NCBI GenBank assembly: GCA_029250275.1
Contig: JAPFBP010000011.1
Span: 1-35,668 of the forward strand
DNA length: 35,668 bases
From: Candidatus Nitrosopumilus sp.
GTDB taxonomy: Archaea; Thermoproteota; Nitrososphaeria; Nitrososphaerales; Nitrosopumilaceae
Direction: 5' to 3'
In this document: piece after piece, positions 24,276-32,150 of the stretch
Position numbering within the stretch: position 1 is the stretch's first letter
Layout: each line of letters starts with the position of its first letter
Notes under the pieces: model-generated
Database searches by the model: none
The model's input: only the letters and a program-made list of their open reading frames with translations
What the model was told of the DNA's origin: nothing
Program-made: the position numbers and the translations under genes

Positions 24276-25394
24276 TTGAGTCAGACTACTGAACAGATAC
24301 AAAAAAGTGATATCAAAGACATTTTAGAAAATTCCCTTAATGGTCAAAGACCTGGATCTGATGATTGTTTGAGATTATTGGAATCTGATGATATTCATTT
24401 AATGGGTCTTACTGCATGTCATCTAACAAGAAAACAATTTGGTAAAAAAGCCTCTTTTATAAATAATATCATTTTGAATTATACCAATGTCTGCATCACT
24501 GATTGCAAATTTTGTGCTTTTTATAGATCACCTGGAGCTGAAGATTCGTACACGTTAACTCTTGATGAAATTGAAACTAGAGTAAAAACATCTTGTGATA
24601 TGTTTAAGATCCGTCAAGTTTTGATTCAGGGTGGCCATAACCCAAATTTGAAGATTGAATATTATGAAGATGCATTTAGAATGATTAGAGAGAAATTTCC
24701 GACAGTTGGAGTTCATGGATTATCTACATCTGAAATTGACATGATTGCAAGAGTTGAAAAATCATCCACAAAAGAAATTTTATCTAGATTGAAAGATGCT
24801 GGATTACAATCAATTCCTGGAGCTGGTGCTGAAATCTTAACTGATTCAGTTAAAAAAATTATTAGTCCAAAGAAAATTTCTAGTGCTGATTGGATTAGAA
24901 TTATGGATGAAGCTCATTCTCTTGGTATTCCAGGTTCTGCAACCATGATGTATGGTAGTGTAGAAAATAATAATGACATTGTTGAGCATTTTTATAAAAT
25001 TGTAAATCTACAAGAAAAAACTAAAGGCTTCATGGCATTTATCCCATGGAATTTTGAACCAAATAATACCTTAATGCAAGAAGAAGGTATTGTAGAATAT
25101 GGCACTGGTGGAACTCAATTGTTAAAAATGATTGCAATATCTAGACTAGTCCTAGATGGATTAATACCTCACATTCAATCATCGTGGCTAACTAATGGAG
25201 TTGGTATGGCTCAACTTGCCTTACAATATGGTGCTGATGACTTTGGCGGTACACTCATTGGGGAAGAAGTCGTTTCATGTACTGGTGCACGTTCAACAGA
25301 ACTTACTGATAAACTCATCCGAGATGCAATTCATCAAATTGGCTATCAAGTAGAAGAGCGAGATAATTTCTATAACCCTATTTCTATATCATAA
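24276..25394 (+). CDS. mqnC: Cyclic dehypoxanthine futalosine synthase (radical SAM)
   Basis: MqnC is a radical-SAM enzyme that cyclises dehypoxanthine futalosine in the futalosine route to menaquinone. The cluster motif CITDCKFC gives Cys73, Cys77 and Cys80 (CX3CX2C), followed by AFYRSPG, typical of MqnC. Further conserved parts are IQGGHNPNLKIEYYED, HGLSTSEID and ATMMYGSVEN. The 372 residues are full length. The start is TTG at 24276, since both nearby ATG frames close at once; a TATA-like attaaata lies about 30 bases upstream. It ends within 6 bases of the convergent decarboxylase gene. Confidence 0.93.
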   Translation: MSQTTEQIQKSDIKDILENSLNGQRPGSDDCLRLLESDDIHLMGLTACHLTRKQFGKKASFINNIILNYTNVCITDCKFCAFYRSPGAEDSYTLTLDEIETRVKTSCDMFKIRQVLIQGGHNPNLKIEYYEDAFRMIREKFPTVGVHGLSTSEIDMIARVEKSSTKEILSRLKDAGLQSIPGAGAEILTDSVKKIISPKKISSADWIRIMDEAHSLGIPGSATMMYGSVENNNDIVEHFYKIVNLQEKTKGFMAFIPWNFEPNNTLMQEEGIVEYGTGGTQLLKMIAISRLVLDGLIPHIQSSWLTNGVGMAQLALQYGADDFGGTLIGEEVVSCTGARSTELTDKLIRDAIHQIGYQVEERDNFYNPISIS

Positions 25395-26831
25395 TCCATA
25401 ACTGGACCATTTAGAATCTACTAGATCTTTTGTCTTATCATCAACTTTGACTAATTGTTGAATTTCTCTTAGATATCCTTCTTCTCTAGTTTTTTGAGTT
25501 GCATCAATTCCCATTTTTGAACCCAAGTTTACTAGAGGTGATGCTGGATCTAGTGTATCTGTTGGAGTGTTGTTGATTATCACGGTATCTCTTGCAGCAT
25601 CTGCTCTTGTAGTAATTGCCCAAATTACATCATTGATGTCATGAACATTGATGTCTTCATCTACTACAACAAACATCTTTGTCAGTGAGAGTTGACCCAT
25701 TCCCCAAAGACCCATCATGACTTTTTTTGCTTGACCTGGATATCTTTTCTTTATTGAAATAATTGCAAATCCTTGGAACCACCCTGCAGGTGGCATGCTA
25801 AAGTCTACTACTTCTGGATGGAACATTTGAATCAGTGGTAAAAATGAACGCTCAATTACTTTGCCAATGAATGCATCCTCTAGAATTGGTTTTCCAACAA
25901 CGGTTGTAACGTATATTGGATCTTTTCTTCGCATAATTCCTGTTAGCGTAAATGTTGGATATGGTTCAACTGGGGTATAGTATCCTGTATGATCACCAAA
26001 TGGTCCTTCATCTCTAATGTCTGCAGGATCTACATATCCTTCTAAAACAATCTCTGCATTTGCTGGAACATCCAAATCTATTGTTTTACATTTTACAGTT
26101 TTGATTCCTTCTTTTCTTGTAATTCCTGCAAAAAGATACTTGTCTAGTCCTTCTGGAACTGGTGCAATTGATGAGAATATTGTAGCCGGCTCTCCTCCAA
26201 TTATAATTGCTGTGGGGATTTTCTCTCCTTTGTCTTTTGCAATATCACTATGGTGAGCTCCTCGCTTGTGTTTTTGCCAGTGCATTAATGCGTGAGTTTT
26301 GTCAACTATTTGTATTCTGTATACTCCGAGATTTCTAACTCCTGTTTCTGGATGCTTTGTTGCAACTAATCCTAATGTGATAAATTTGCCAGCGTCATTA
26401 GGCCATGATTTTAGAATTGGTAAATCCTCAAATGATGCATCGCTTGATGTAATCTCAGTTACAGGCCCACTTGTTACTGCTTTAGGAAATGAAGCAGTCA
26501 TTTTGGCAAGTTCTGGAAGTTTTTTAATTTTATTTAGTAATCCTGATGGCATATCCATCTTTGTCATGTTTGCTATACGTTGACCAATTTCAGTAAAGTC
26601 TGTCATTTCTAATCCTATTTCTAATCTTTTCATAGAACCAAATGCATTTCCTAAAACTGGCATATCGTATCCTTTTATATTTTCAAATAGTAGTGCTGGA
26701 CCATTAGAGTACATTTCACGTCTCATAATTTCAGCAATTTCCAAATTGGAATCGACTTCAGTTTTGATTCTCTTTAATTCACCATATTTTTCAAGTTCTA
26801 CAATAAAATCCCTGATACCTTCTATTCCCAC
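25389..26831 (-). CDS. UbiD-family decarboxylase, probably menaquinone pathway
   Basis: UbiD enzymes decarboxylate aromatic or unsaturated acids with prenylated FMN made by a UbiX protein, not encoded here. Conserved blocks are the N-terminal ELEKYGELKRIKTEVD, NLGVYRIQIVDKTHALMHWQ and GPFGDHTGYYTP, with the FMN- and metal-site Arg and Glu residues expected in the middle. The 480 residues are normal. The start is GTG at 26831. Being tail to tail with mqnC suggests the MqnL-type role, decarboxylating the 1,4-dihydroxy-6-naphthoate intermediate. That role is inferred, since archaea use UbiD homologues elsewhere as well. Confidence 0.9.
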   Translation of the reverse strand: MGIEGIRDFIVELEKYGELKRIKTEVDSNLEIAEIMRREMYSNGPALLFENIKGYDMPVLGNAFGSMKRLEIGLEMTDFTEIGQRIANMTKMDMPSGLLNKIKKLPELAKMTASFPKAVTSGPVTEITSSDASFEDLPILKSWPNDAGKFITLGLVATKHPETGVRNLGVYRIQIVDKTHALMHWQKHKRGAHHSDIAKDKGEKIPTAIIIGGEPATIFSSIAPVPEGLDKYLFAGITRKEGIKTVKCKTIDLDVPANAEIVLEGYVDPADIRDEGPFGDHTGYYTPVEPYPTFTLTGIMRRKDPIYVTTVVGKPILEDAFIGKVIERSFLPLIQMFHPEVVDFSMPPAGWFQGFAIISIKKRYPGQAKKVMMGLWGMGQLSLTKMFVVVDEDINVHDINDVIWAITTRADAARDTVIINNTPTDTLDPASPLVNLGSKMGIDATQKTREEGYLREIQQLVKVDDKTKDLVDSKWSSYGL

Positions 26832-26871
26832 ATTTGTTCTCTAGTCAGATCAAGTATAAGCTTAACTCGTT

Positions 26872-27246
26872 TTACATTGGTGGGAGTTCTGTTTTTCTAT
26901 CATGACCGCCAGAACCAAATTTGCAGTAAAAACACAATTCTGATTCCATGTACTTTAATTGCTCTATTTGAATTGCCCCAAGTTTTAATGCAATTTTTGT
27001 TAGAATTTTATATTTTAGTGGCATTGCAGGAATCACTTCATTCAAGTAAACTCTATAATGATCTGGACAAAATTTTAGAGTAATTTTTGATAGATCTTTA
27101 CCTTTCTCATTAACTTGTTTTGTAAAGTTAATCTGTTCTCTAATGTATTCGTGCTTTGGACATGGACAATCTTTTCCACCTGGATGTTTGTAGGCTGGAG
27201 TGTTCTTCCAATCAAAATCTGGAAATTCTTTTTCAAAGTCATCCAT
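26872..27246 (-). CDS. Cys-rich protein of unknown function (124 aa)
   Basis: I do not recognise this protein. It carries CPCPKHE (about 28-34), FCPDHYRVY (about 60-68) and CFYCKFGSGGHD (about 105-116), giving five cysteines plus histidines that could bind zinc or an iron-sulfur centre. The start is ATG at 27246 (MDDFEKEFPDFDW), because a TATA-like GTTTTATATGC on the minus strand is centred about 27 bases upstream, which would place transcription start at that codon. A longer frame from TTG at 27285 would begin inside or before that promoter. Confidence 0.72.
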   Translation of the reverse strand: MDDFEKEFPDFDWKNTPAYKHPGGKDCPCPKHEYIREQINFTKQVNEKGKDLSKITLKFCPDHYRVYLNEVIPAMPLKYKILTKIALKLGAIQIEQLKYMESELCFYCKFGSGGHDRKTELPPM

Positions 27247-27267
27247 ATCATGTAATACACAAAATAG

Positions 27268-27278
27268 CATATAAAACT
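27268..27278 (-). promoter_or_regulatory. TATA box for the Cys-rich gene
   Basis: On the minus strand GTTTTATATGC is centred at about 27273, 27 bases before the ATG at 27246. This is the spacing for a leaderless archaeal transcript and argues against the upstream TTG and ATG codons as starts. Confidence 0.55.
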
Positions 27279-27307
27279 TGATCAAAATTAGTTGGCGTAA
27301 TCAACCC

Positions 27308-27321
27308 AAATGTACATAAAC
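27308..27321 (+). promoter_or_regulatory. Promoter element of GTLPKGF gene 1
   Basis: AAATGTACATAAAC lies with its end 22 bases before the ATG at 27343, and its TATA-like core is about 26 bases away. Thirteen of its 14 bases recur before the second GTLPKGF gene, at nearly the same spacing. The ATG inside it, which would extend the coding frame by 11 residues, is therefore unlikely to be used. Confidence 0.6.
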
Positions 27322-27342
27322 CCCGAATTGACCATCAAAAAT

Positions 27343-28047
27343 ATGGCAGCTGCTAAAAAGCAAACAAAACAAGATCTTGAAATTAAGATTGCCGAATTAG
27401 AAACAAAGATAAACAAACTTTCTACTCAGCTAGCATCAAAACCAGCTGAAGTAAAGCCAGCAGAAACAAAACCAGCTGAAAGACCTGCAGCAACTACCAA
27501 ACCAAAAGGTACACTACCAAAAGGATTTGGAGAAACACCAGCAGAAACAAAACCAGCTGAAGTTAAACCAGCTGAAAGACCTGCAGCAACTACCAAACCA
27601 AAAGGTACACTACCAAAAGGATTTGGAGAAAAACCTGCAGAGGTTCCAAAACCAGCTGAAACTACATCACAACCTCCAGCAACTGTACAAGCAGCATTAG
27701 AGAATGCATACATGACTGCTCCTATGACATCATTTCATGATTATAGAGCCAAAGTCACAGGTTATTCTCCAGCTCCTAACAGATATTTTGTTAGACGAAC
27801 TGCTCCTGTAGGAAAAGTTCCAACCAAAAATTGGAATGATCAAAAAGCAACAGTAACTGGTTACACCGCAGTATCAAACCAATACTTTGCAACAAGAGCA
27901 AGAATTGCACATCATCCTGCTGATAAAACATTTGGAAGTTTTAGTGGAGTCAACATGACAGTTGAAGGTGTTATCGCACAAGCAAAACAAGCTCCAACAC
28001 CAGAATCACCAAAGCCTAAACAAGGTACACTACCAAAAGGTTTCTAA
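27343..28047 (+). CDS. Coiled-coil, Pro-rich GTLPKGF-motif protein, copy 1 (234 aa)
   Basis: No known family is recognised. Residues 1-36 are a Lys-rich start and a short coiled coil (IAELETKINKLSTQLA). Residues about 37-115 are a low-complexity Pro-Ala-Glu-Lys linker with two copies of KGTLPKGFGE in repeated blocks. Residues about 125-205 form a more ordered part with two related units, AKVTGYSPAPNRYFVRR and ATVTGYTAVSNQYFATRAR. The protein ends exactly in KQGTLPKGF. There is no signal peptide or membrane segment. Most of it (27550-28041) is identical at DNA level to copy 2. The start is chosen from the promoter spacing and the match to copy 2. Confidence 0.85.
   Translation: MAAAKKQTKQDLEIKIAELETKINKLSTQLASKPAEVKPAETKPAERPAATTKPKGTLPKGFGETPAETKPAEVKPAERPAATTKPKGTLPKGFGEKPAEVPKPAETTSQPPATVQAALENAYMTAPMTSFHDYRAKVTGYSPAPNRYFVRRTAPVGKVPTKNWNDQKATVTGYTAVSNQYFATRARIAHHPADKTFGSFSGVNMTVEGVIAQAKQAPTPESPKPKQGTLPKGF
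27469..27535 (+). repeat. Internal 67-bp direct repeat, unit 1
   Basis: These 67 bases recur exactly at 27565-27631, 96 bases further on. They encode KPAERPAATTKPKGTLPKGFGE, so copy 1 has one more linker-plus-motif block than copy 2. Confidence 0.85.
27550..28041 (+). repeat. 492-bp perfect direct repeat, left copy
   Basis: Comparing the two regions base by base at an offset of 1040, bases 27550-28041 are the same as 28590-29081 without a mismatch. The repeat begins inside the Pro-rich linker and ends within the last GTLPKG codons, so it lies wholly inside coding sequence. Outside it the genes are only similar. There are no terminal inverted repeats or transposase. Confidence 0.95.
27565..27631 (+). 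repeat. Internal 67-bp direct repeat, unit 2
   Basis: Second unit of the 67-bp repeat in gene 1. It lies inside the longer 492-bp repeat shared with gene 2. Confidence 0.85.
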
Positions 28048-28115
28048 TTCAATTATATCCATTATTTTATATTTTTAAAAGTAATATTATTCTCTGATCG
28101 TATTGAATATTGTAC

Positions 28116-28307
28116 ATGGCCCCAAAAATTAACTGCCCTAATTGTCAGGAAAATGAATGGCTTGAAAATAATGAATTAAGCTATTTACCAACTGTTATGA
28201 AATTAGATGACGGAACTTATGTTGCAGATACTAAAAACGGAATTCATGTTAGATTGTGGAGATGTAACAACTGCATGTATGTGATGCAATTTTGGGAGCC
28301 TGATTAA
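28116..28307 (+). CDS. Small zinc-ribbon protein (63 aa)
   Basis: The ATG at 28116 starts MAPKINCPNCQENEW, with CPNC at 7-10 and CNNC at 50-53, forming a zinc ribbon around a beta-rich middle (YLPTVMKLDDGTYVADTKNG). It ends in YVMQFWEPD. It lies between the two GTLPKGF genes on the same strand, about 70 bases after the first and 110 before the second, so each probably has its own promoter. I know no specific function; whether it works with its neighbours is open. Confidence 0.78.
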   Translation: MAPKINCPNCQENEWLENNELSYLPTVMKLDDGTYVADTKNGIHVRLWRCNNCMYVMQFWEPD

Positions 28308-28382
28308 TTTAAAAGTTATGCAATTTTTACAAAATATTGTTTATTTTTACTAATTAATTTGAACAAAAATTTTGGATGATCA

Positions 28383-28396
28383 AAATGTAAATAAAC
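28383..28396 (+). promoter_or_regulatory. Promoter element of GTLPKGF gene 2
   Basis: AAATGTAAATAAAC differs by one base from the element before gene 1 and ends 22 bases before the ATG at 28419. The TATA-like core GTAAATAAA is about 28 bases from the ATG, fitting a leaderless message. Confidence 0.6.
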
Positions 28397-28418
28397 AATG
28401 CGATATTTACTGTAAGGA

Positions 28419-29360
28419 ATGGTAGCAAAAAGCAAAGCAAGTAAAAAAATGGATCTAGAAGCAAAAATCGCTGAACTAGAGAAAAAATTAACAAAATTAT
28501 CTTCACAGCTTGAAGCCAAATCCACTCCAAAACCAGCTGAAGTTAAACCAGCTGAAGTTAAACCAGCTGAAGTTAAACCAGCTGAAGTTAAACCAGCTGA
28601 AGTTAAACCAGCTGAAAGACCTGCAGCAACTACCAAACCAAAAGGTACACTACCAAAAGGATTTGGAGAAAAACCTGCAGAGGTTCCAAAACCAGCTGAA
28701 ACTACATCACAACCTCCAGCAACTGTACAAGCAGCATTAGAGAATGCATACATGACTGCTCCTATGACATCATTTCATGATTATAGAGCCAAAGTCACAG
28801 GTTATTCTCCAGCTCCTAACAGATATTTTGTTAGACGAACTGCTCCTGTAGGAAAAGTTCCAACCAAAAATTGGAATGATCAAAAAGCAACAGTAACTGG
28901 TTACACCGCAGTATCAAACCAATACTTTGCAACAAGAGCAAGAATTGCACATCATCCTGCTGATAAAACATTTGGAAGTTTTAGTGGAGTCAACATGACA
29001 GTTGAAGGTGTTATCGCACAAGCAAAACAAGCTCCAACACCAGAATCACCAAAGCCTAAACAAGGTACACTACCAAAAGGTATGGGACAAACACAGCAAA
29101 CACCACAATCGTCAACAAATGTTGTAGGTGATGGAAAGTCTAGAGAAGAAAAACTTGCAGACTATGAAGCAGATTACTTGCAAAGAATAGAACAACAAAG
29201 AATAGATGAAGATCAAGCCTTTGGCGAATTACTTGAATCTGAAGCAAAATCTCGAGCTACGGCATCTAGAGGTACTTTACCAAAAGGATTTGAACCAAAA
29301 CAAGAATCAGAACCTAAAGCATTAAAAGCATCTAAAGGCACTTTGCCAAAAGGTTTCTAA
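28419..29360 (+). CDS. Coiled-coil, Pro-rich GTLPKGF-motif protein, copy 2 (313 aa)
   Basis: This is a paralogue of the gene at 27343. The N-terminus (MVAKSKASKKMDLEAKIAEL) is again a basic start plus coiled coil (EKKLTKLSSQLEAK). The linker holds a PAEVK pentapeptide repeated five times without a change. Then come the shared 492-bp part, GTLPKGMG in place of GTLPKGF, a new charged helical stretch (LADYEADYLQRIEQQRIDED near 242-261), and two further motifs, RGTLPKGFEP and the terminal KGTLPKGF. Like copy 1 it ends exactly at the motif. No enzyme domain, signal peptide or membrane segment is seen. Function is unknown; repeated short motifs suggest multivalent binding to a partner. Confidence 0.87.
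   Translation: MVAKSKASKKMDLEAKIAELEKKLTKLSSQLEAKSTPKPAEVKPAEVKPAEVKPAEVKPAEVKPAERPAATTKPKGTLPKGFGEKPAEVPKPAETTSQPPATVQAALENAYMTAPMTSFHDYRAKVTGYSPAPNRYFVRRTAPVGKVPTKNWNDQKATVTGYTAVSNQYFATRARIAHHPADKTFGSFSGVNMTVEGVIAQAKQAPTPESPKPKQGTLPKGMGQTQQTPQSSTNVVGDGKSREEKLADYEADYLQRIEQQRIDEDQAFGELLESEAKSRATASRGTLPKGFEPKQESEPKALKASKGTLPKGF
28530..28604 (+). repeat. Five perfect 15-bp tandem repeats
   Basis: The unit aaaccagctgaagtt, coding for KPAEV, occurs five times head to tail without a mismatch, followed by a partial sixth at 28605-28616. All copies use the same codons, which points to recent slippage or unequal exchange. Confidence 0.93.
28590..29081 (+). repeat. 492-bp perfect direct repeat, right copy
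   Basis: This is the right-hand copy of the 27550-28041 repeat. It starts with the fifth KPAEV unit and ends in the third codon from the KGM variant of the motif. Confidence 0.95.
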
Positions 29361-29379
29361 TCCATCAACAATTTTTTCT

Positions 29380-29850
29380 TTATTTATTTTTTAAATTTAG
29401 AAAATCTTCTAACACTTCTTTAGAATGTCCTGCAGGTTTTACTTTAGGATATATTTTGAAAATTTTTCCTTTTTCATCTACAAGAAATGTGCTTCTCATA
29501 ACTCCCATGTACTCTCTACCCATAAATTTTTTCTTACCCCAAACACCAAACAAGTTTGAGACTTCTTTATCGACATCTGCTAATAATGGATATTTGATTC
29601 CCATTTTATCACAGAATTTTTTATGAGAGTCAACGTCATCTGGACTAATTCCTATAATTTCAATTTCTTCTTTTTGGAATTTTTTATAATCTTTAGAAAA
29701 TTCATCGGCCTCTGTAGTACACCCTGGTGTGAAATCTTTTGGGTAAAAGTAGATGACATGTTTTTTGCCTTTAAAATCACTTGATTTTACTTTGTTTCCA
29801 TTTGAATCATTTACTGCAAATTTGGGAACAGAATCACCTTCAGAAATCAT
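29380..29850 (-). CDS. bcp: Thiol peroxiredoxin, BCP/PrxQ type
   Basis: The protein reduces hydrogen peroxide and organic hydroperoxides. The active site is DFTPGCTTEADEF with peroxidatic Cys44. The Cys five residues later, found in many BCP proteins, is Asp49 here. A second Cys is present at residue 80 (KKFCDKMG) and could resolve the oxidised Cys44, or the protein could act as a 1-Cys enzyme. At 156 residues it is a single thioredoxin-fold domain. It is divergent from the aquaporin gene with about 100 bases between the starts. Confidence 0.95.
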   Translation of the reverse strand: MISEGDSVPKFAVNDSNGNKVKSSDFKGKKHVIYFYPKDFTPGCTTEADEFSKDYKKFQKEEIEIIGISPDDVDSHKKFCDKMGIKYPLLADVDKEVSNLFGVWGKKKFMGREYMGVMRSTFLVDEKGKIFKIYPKVKPAGHSKEVLEDFLNLKNK

Positions 29851-29952
29851 ATGTTCTCAAATGGATTAATCCGTAATTAATTACTTTTTGAGATCAACCA
29901 ATCAAAAACAAGGTCGAATCTTTTATATGGATATACACGAGGCTTTAGCTTG

Positions 29953-30657
29953 ATGGTTAATTCAAGAGCATATCTTGCTGAAGCAATTGCAACATATGGC
30001 TTAGTATTCTTTGGTCCGCTTTCAGTAATTCTAGCAGTTTCTGCATTTGGTGAAGAATTAACAACACAATCAGTATTGTTCATTTCTCTTGGACACGGTG
30101 GTGCAATTGCTTTGATGGTTTACGCATTTGGACATGTTTCTGGTGCTCACATTAATCCCGCAGTTACAATTCCTATGATGATTACAAAAAAGATTGGAAT
30201 TGTAGATGGAGTCGGATATATAATTTCACAATTAATCGGTGCAGTAGCAGCTGCTGCAACACTTGCCGTAATATTGCCTGAACTTGGTGCTAAAGTAAAC
30301 TTTGGAACTCAAGGTGGCCCAAGTGATTTGATCAACAACAGCATCGGTTCTGGATTTGCAATTGAGGCAATCTTGACATTCTTCTTAGTTACTGTAATCT
30401 TTATGGTGGCAGTTCATAAAAAAGCAACTCCTGGGATACAAGGACTTGCAATCGGTGGAATGGTTTTCCTTATTCACTTAGTTGCTGTACCATTAACAGG
30501 TGCATCAGTTAATCCTGCAAGAACATTTGGTCCTGCTTTAATTTCTGGATTCTGGGAATTCCATTGGTTATACTGGGCAGCACCAATTTTGGGTGGAATC
30601 ATTGCAGGTTTGATAATGAATTATGTCTATACAAAACCGGCAGAAAAAGAAGCATAA
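29953..30657 (+). CDS. Aquaporin / MIP-family channel
   Basis: This is a six-helix channel for water or small neutral solutes. Both NPA boxes are present: GAHINPAVT (NPA at 68-70) and GASVNPARTFGP (NPA at 187-189). Arg190 is the selectivity-filter arginine. The residues around HINPAVT and the FGP end resemble archaeal AqpM. The 234 residues start at ATG 29953; a TATA-like ttttatatgg lies about 25-30 bases earlier, supporting this start over the adjoining TTG at 29950. Solute choice cannot be read from the sequence with certainty. Confidence 0.93.
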   Translation: MVNSRAYLAEAIATYGLVFFGPLSVILAVSAFGEELTTQSVLFISLGHGGAIALMVYAFGHVSGAHINPAVTIPMMITKKIGIVDGVGYIISQLIGAVAAAATLAVILPELGAKVNFGTQGGPSDLINNSIGSGFAIEAILTFFLVTVIFMVAVHKKATPGIQGLAIGGMVFLIHLVAVPLTGASVNPARTFGPALISGFWEFHWLYWAAPILGGIIAGLIMNYVYTKPAEKEA

Positions 30658-30696
30658 TCCTAACATTTTTAAAAATTTAGATTCTTAATTTTCCAT

Positions 30697-31134
30697 ATGA
30701 CATCATCTAAAGATATTTCTCAAATGTTTGATTCTGAATCCAAAAAACTCCAAAATCTAATTGACACTGCAAATTCAAAAACAGATATGAACATTCATGA
30801 CATTGTAGATACATACTATCAAGTAATGAATGTCTCATCTATGGCTACTATGCTCAAACAACAGACTTATTCTGAGCCTAGCCACTTGTTGTCAAAAATA
30901 CAAGAAACTGAAAAAATGATTTCAGAAAAATTTGATTCTATAATTCATCCAAATTTTTTATTAAAAATATCTTTATCAATTCAAGAAATGACAAAAAATT
31001 TACAATCTGGAAATTCTGGTGAAAAATTAAAAGAACAAATTGAATCAGACGCTAAATTGTTTGAAGAATTACGTCAAACTATGAGTACTAGAGAATTTGT
31101 TGAACAATATGAGAATGGAATTTTTCATGATTAG
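30697..31134 (+). CDS. Helical protein of unknown function (145 aa)
   Basis: The sequence is nearly all helical and charged, with regular hydrophobic spacing (FDSESKKLQNLIDTA near the start, then helices to the end). No Cys, membrane segment or catalytic motif is visible. A TATA-like tttaaaaatttag lies about 30 bases before the ATG. It overlaps the methyltransferase-like gene by 8 bases, so the two are translated together and may form a complex. I do not recognise the family. Confidence 0.72.
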   Translation: MTSSKDISQMFDSESKKLQNLIDTANSKTDMNIHDIVDTYYQVMNVSSMATMLKQQTYSEPSHLLSKIQETEKMISEKFDSIIHPNFLLKISLSIQEMTKNLQSGNSGEKLKEQIESDAKLFEELRQTMSTREFVEQYENGIFHD

Positions 31135-31948
31135 TGATATTGCAAAAAATTTAGTTGAATTAAAAAAAGAATTTGTTAAACTCTATGATGGAAATAGCCA
31201 AATTCAGGAATTTATTCCAAAATCAAAATCAGAATTATTTCCAATTGAAGAATTGCATTTAGATTTGTTACACGAATTTGCAACAAAGAATCCTATCTAC
31301 TATAATTCATTTGAGAAAAAAATTGGGTCAGTTGATTGTATTGTGTATGAAGGAGACATTAACAAGTATTGGCTAAACAGCATTCAACATGGTTCAAGCA
31401 AAGCCCCTTTTTCTCCCACTTGGATAATGTCTGGATATATTGGAACAATGTTTGCAAAGGAATTAGGGTATTCTGAAGTAATTGATATTGGTTCAGGTGA
31501 TGGAAGAATTGCATATTGCGCAAAAGTTTTGGATTTGGAATCACACAGTATTGAAATTGACGATATGTTAGTTGATTTACAACACCTCTTAACATCTACA
31601 CTAAACTTTCATCCTTATTGTGATGATGCTATTACTTTTGATTATTCTTCATTGAATCTTTTACGACCTATCTTTTTTATTGGAGGATTAGCACAAATGG
31701 GTGGGATTTTTCTTGCAACTGGTGTGTTAGATAAAGTCAATTTAATATCTAATCTAAAACAGAATTCTGGTTGGGTATTTGCAGGAACCCTATCTCAAAA
31801 ATATACTCCAGATCCTAAAAATGAGGCCGGATGGGGAACATTAATTGAAAAAAATAATCTAAAATCTATTCAACGGGTTTCTTTACCTGCTGCTTGGACT
31901 TTTCATGAATCTGACGATGTCCAATACATTTTTACAGAATCTATCTAA
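31127..31948 (+). CDS. Putative SAM-dependent methyltransferase-like protein (273 aa)
   Basis: Residues 117-127 read EVIDIGSGDGR, a class I methyltransferase motif I, followed by a strand ending in the acidic SIEID at about 142-146 that would hold the SAM ribose. The N-terminal 100 residues (with SPTWIMSGYIG just before the fold) and the C-terminal part are unfamiliar. There is no obvious catalytic motif IV of the NPPY or DPPY type, so methyl transfer is unproven. The ATG at 31127 overlaps the preceding stop (ATGATTAG). An earlier in-frame ATG at 31097 would lie deep inside the neighbour and is rejected. Confidence 0.75.
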   Translation: MISDIAKNLVELKKEFVKLYDGNSQIQEFIPKSKSELFPIEELHLDLLHEFATKNPIYYNSFEKKIGSVDCIVYEGDINKYWLNSIQHGSSKAPFSPTWIMSGYIGTMFAKELGYSEVIDIGSGDGRIAYCAKVLDLESHSIEIDDMLVDLQHLLTSTLNFHPYCDDAITFDYSSLNLLRPIFFIGGLAQMGGIFLATGVLDKVNLISNLKQNSGWVFAGTLSQKYTPDPKNEAGWGTLIEKNNLKSIQRVSLPAAWTFHESDDVQYIFTESI

Positions 31949-31986
31949 TAGTAATCCAAATTAAGCGTAAATTTCCAAAACTTTTT

Positions 31987-32061
31987 GGACTCGTTGCATA
32001 GCTTGGATAGTGCGATTGCTTGCGGAGCAATAGGTCGTCGGTTCGAATCCGATCGGGTCCG
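31987..32061 (+). tRNA. tRNA-Arg (anticodon GCG)
   Basis: A complete cloverleaf forms: acceptor GGACTCG with CGGGTCC, D stem GCAT/GTGC, anticodon stem ATTGC/GCAAT around loop TTGCGGA (anticodon GCG), five-base variable loop, and T arm GTCGG/CCGAT with loop TTCGAAT. The discriminator is G. CCA is not encoded. There is no intron. It reads CGC and CGU codons. Confidence 0.96.
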
Positions 32062-32150
32062 CTTTTATCTTGTCTTTATTTTAGTTCCAGGTCAATTTTT
32101 AGTCTAATTATTTCTAAAACCCTAATAATTTGTAGTGTCTTTGATAATCT

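Noticed and set aside
28530-28616. CRISPR-like short repeats
   Set aside because: Units are 15 bases, contiguous with no spacers, and in frame with coding sequence.
27426-28753. Long open frames on the minus strand opposite the GTLPKGF genes
   Set aside because: They mirror the low-complexity repeat (Ser-Ala-Gly-Phe strings) and lack start signals; they result from codon bias of the plus-strand genes.
27550-29081. Mobile element as source of the 492-bp repeat
   Set aside because: The repeat lies within genes, has no inverted ends, no target duplication and no transposase; duplication or conversion explains it better.
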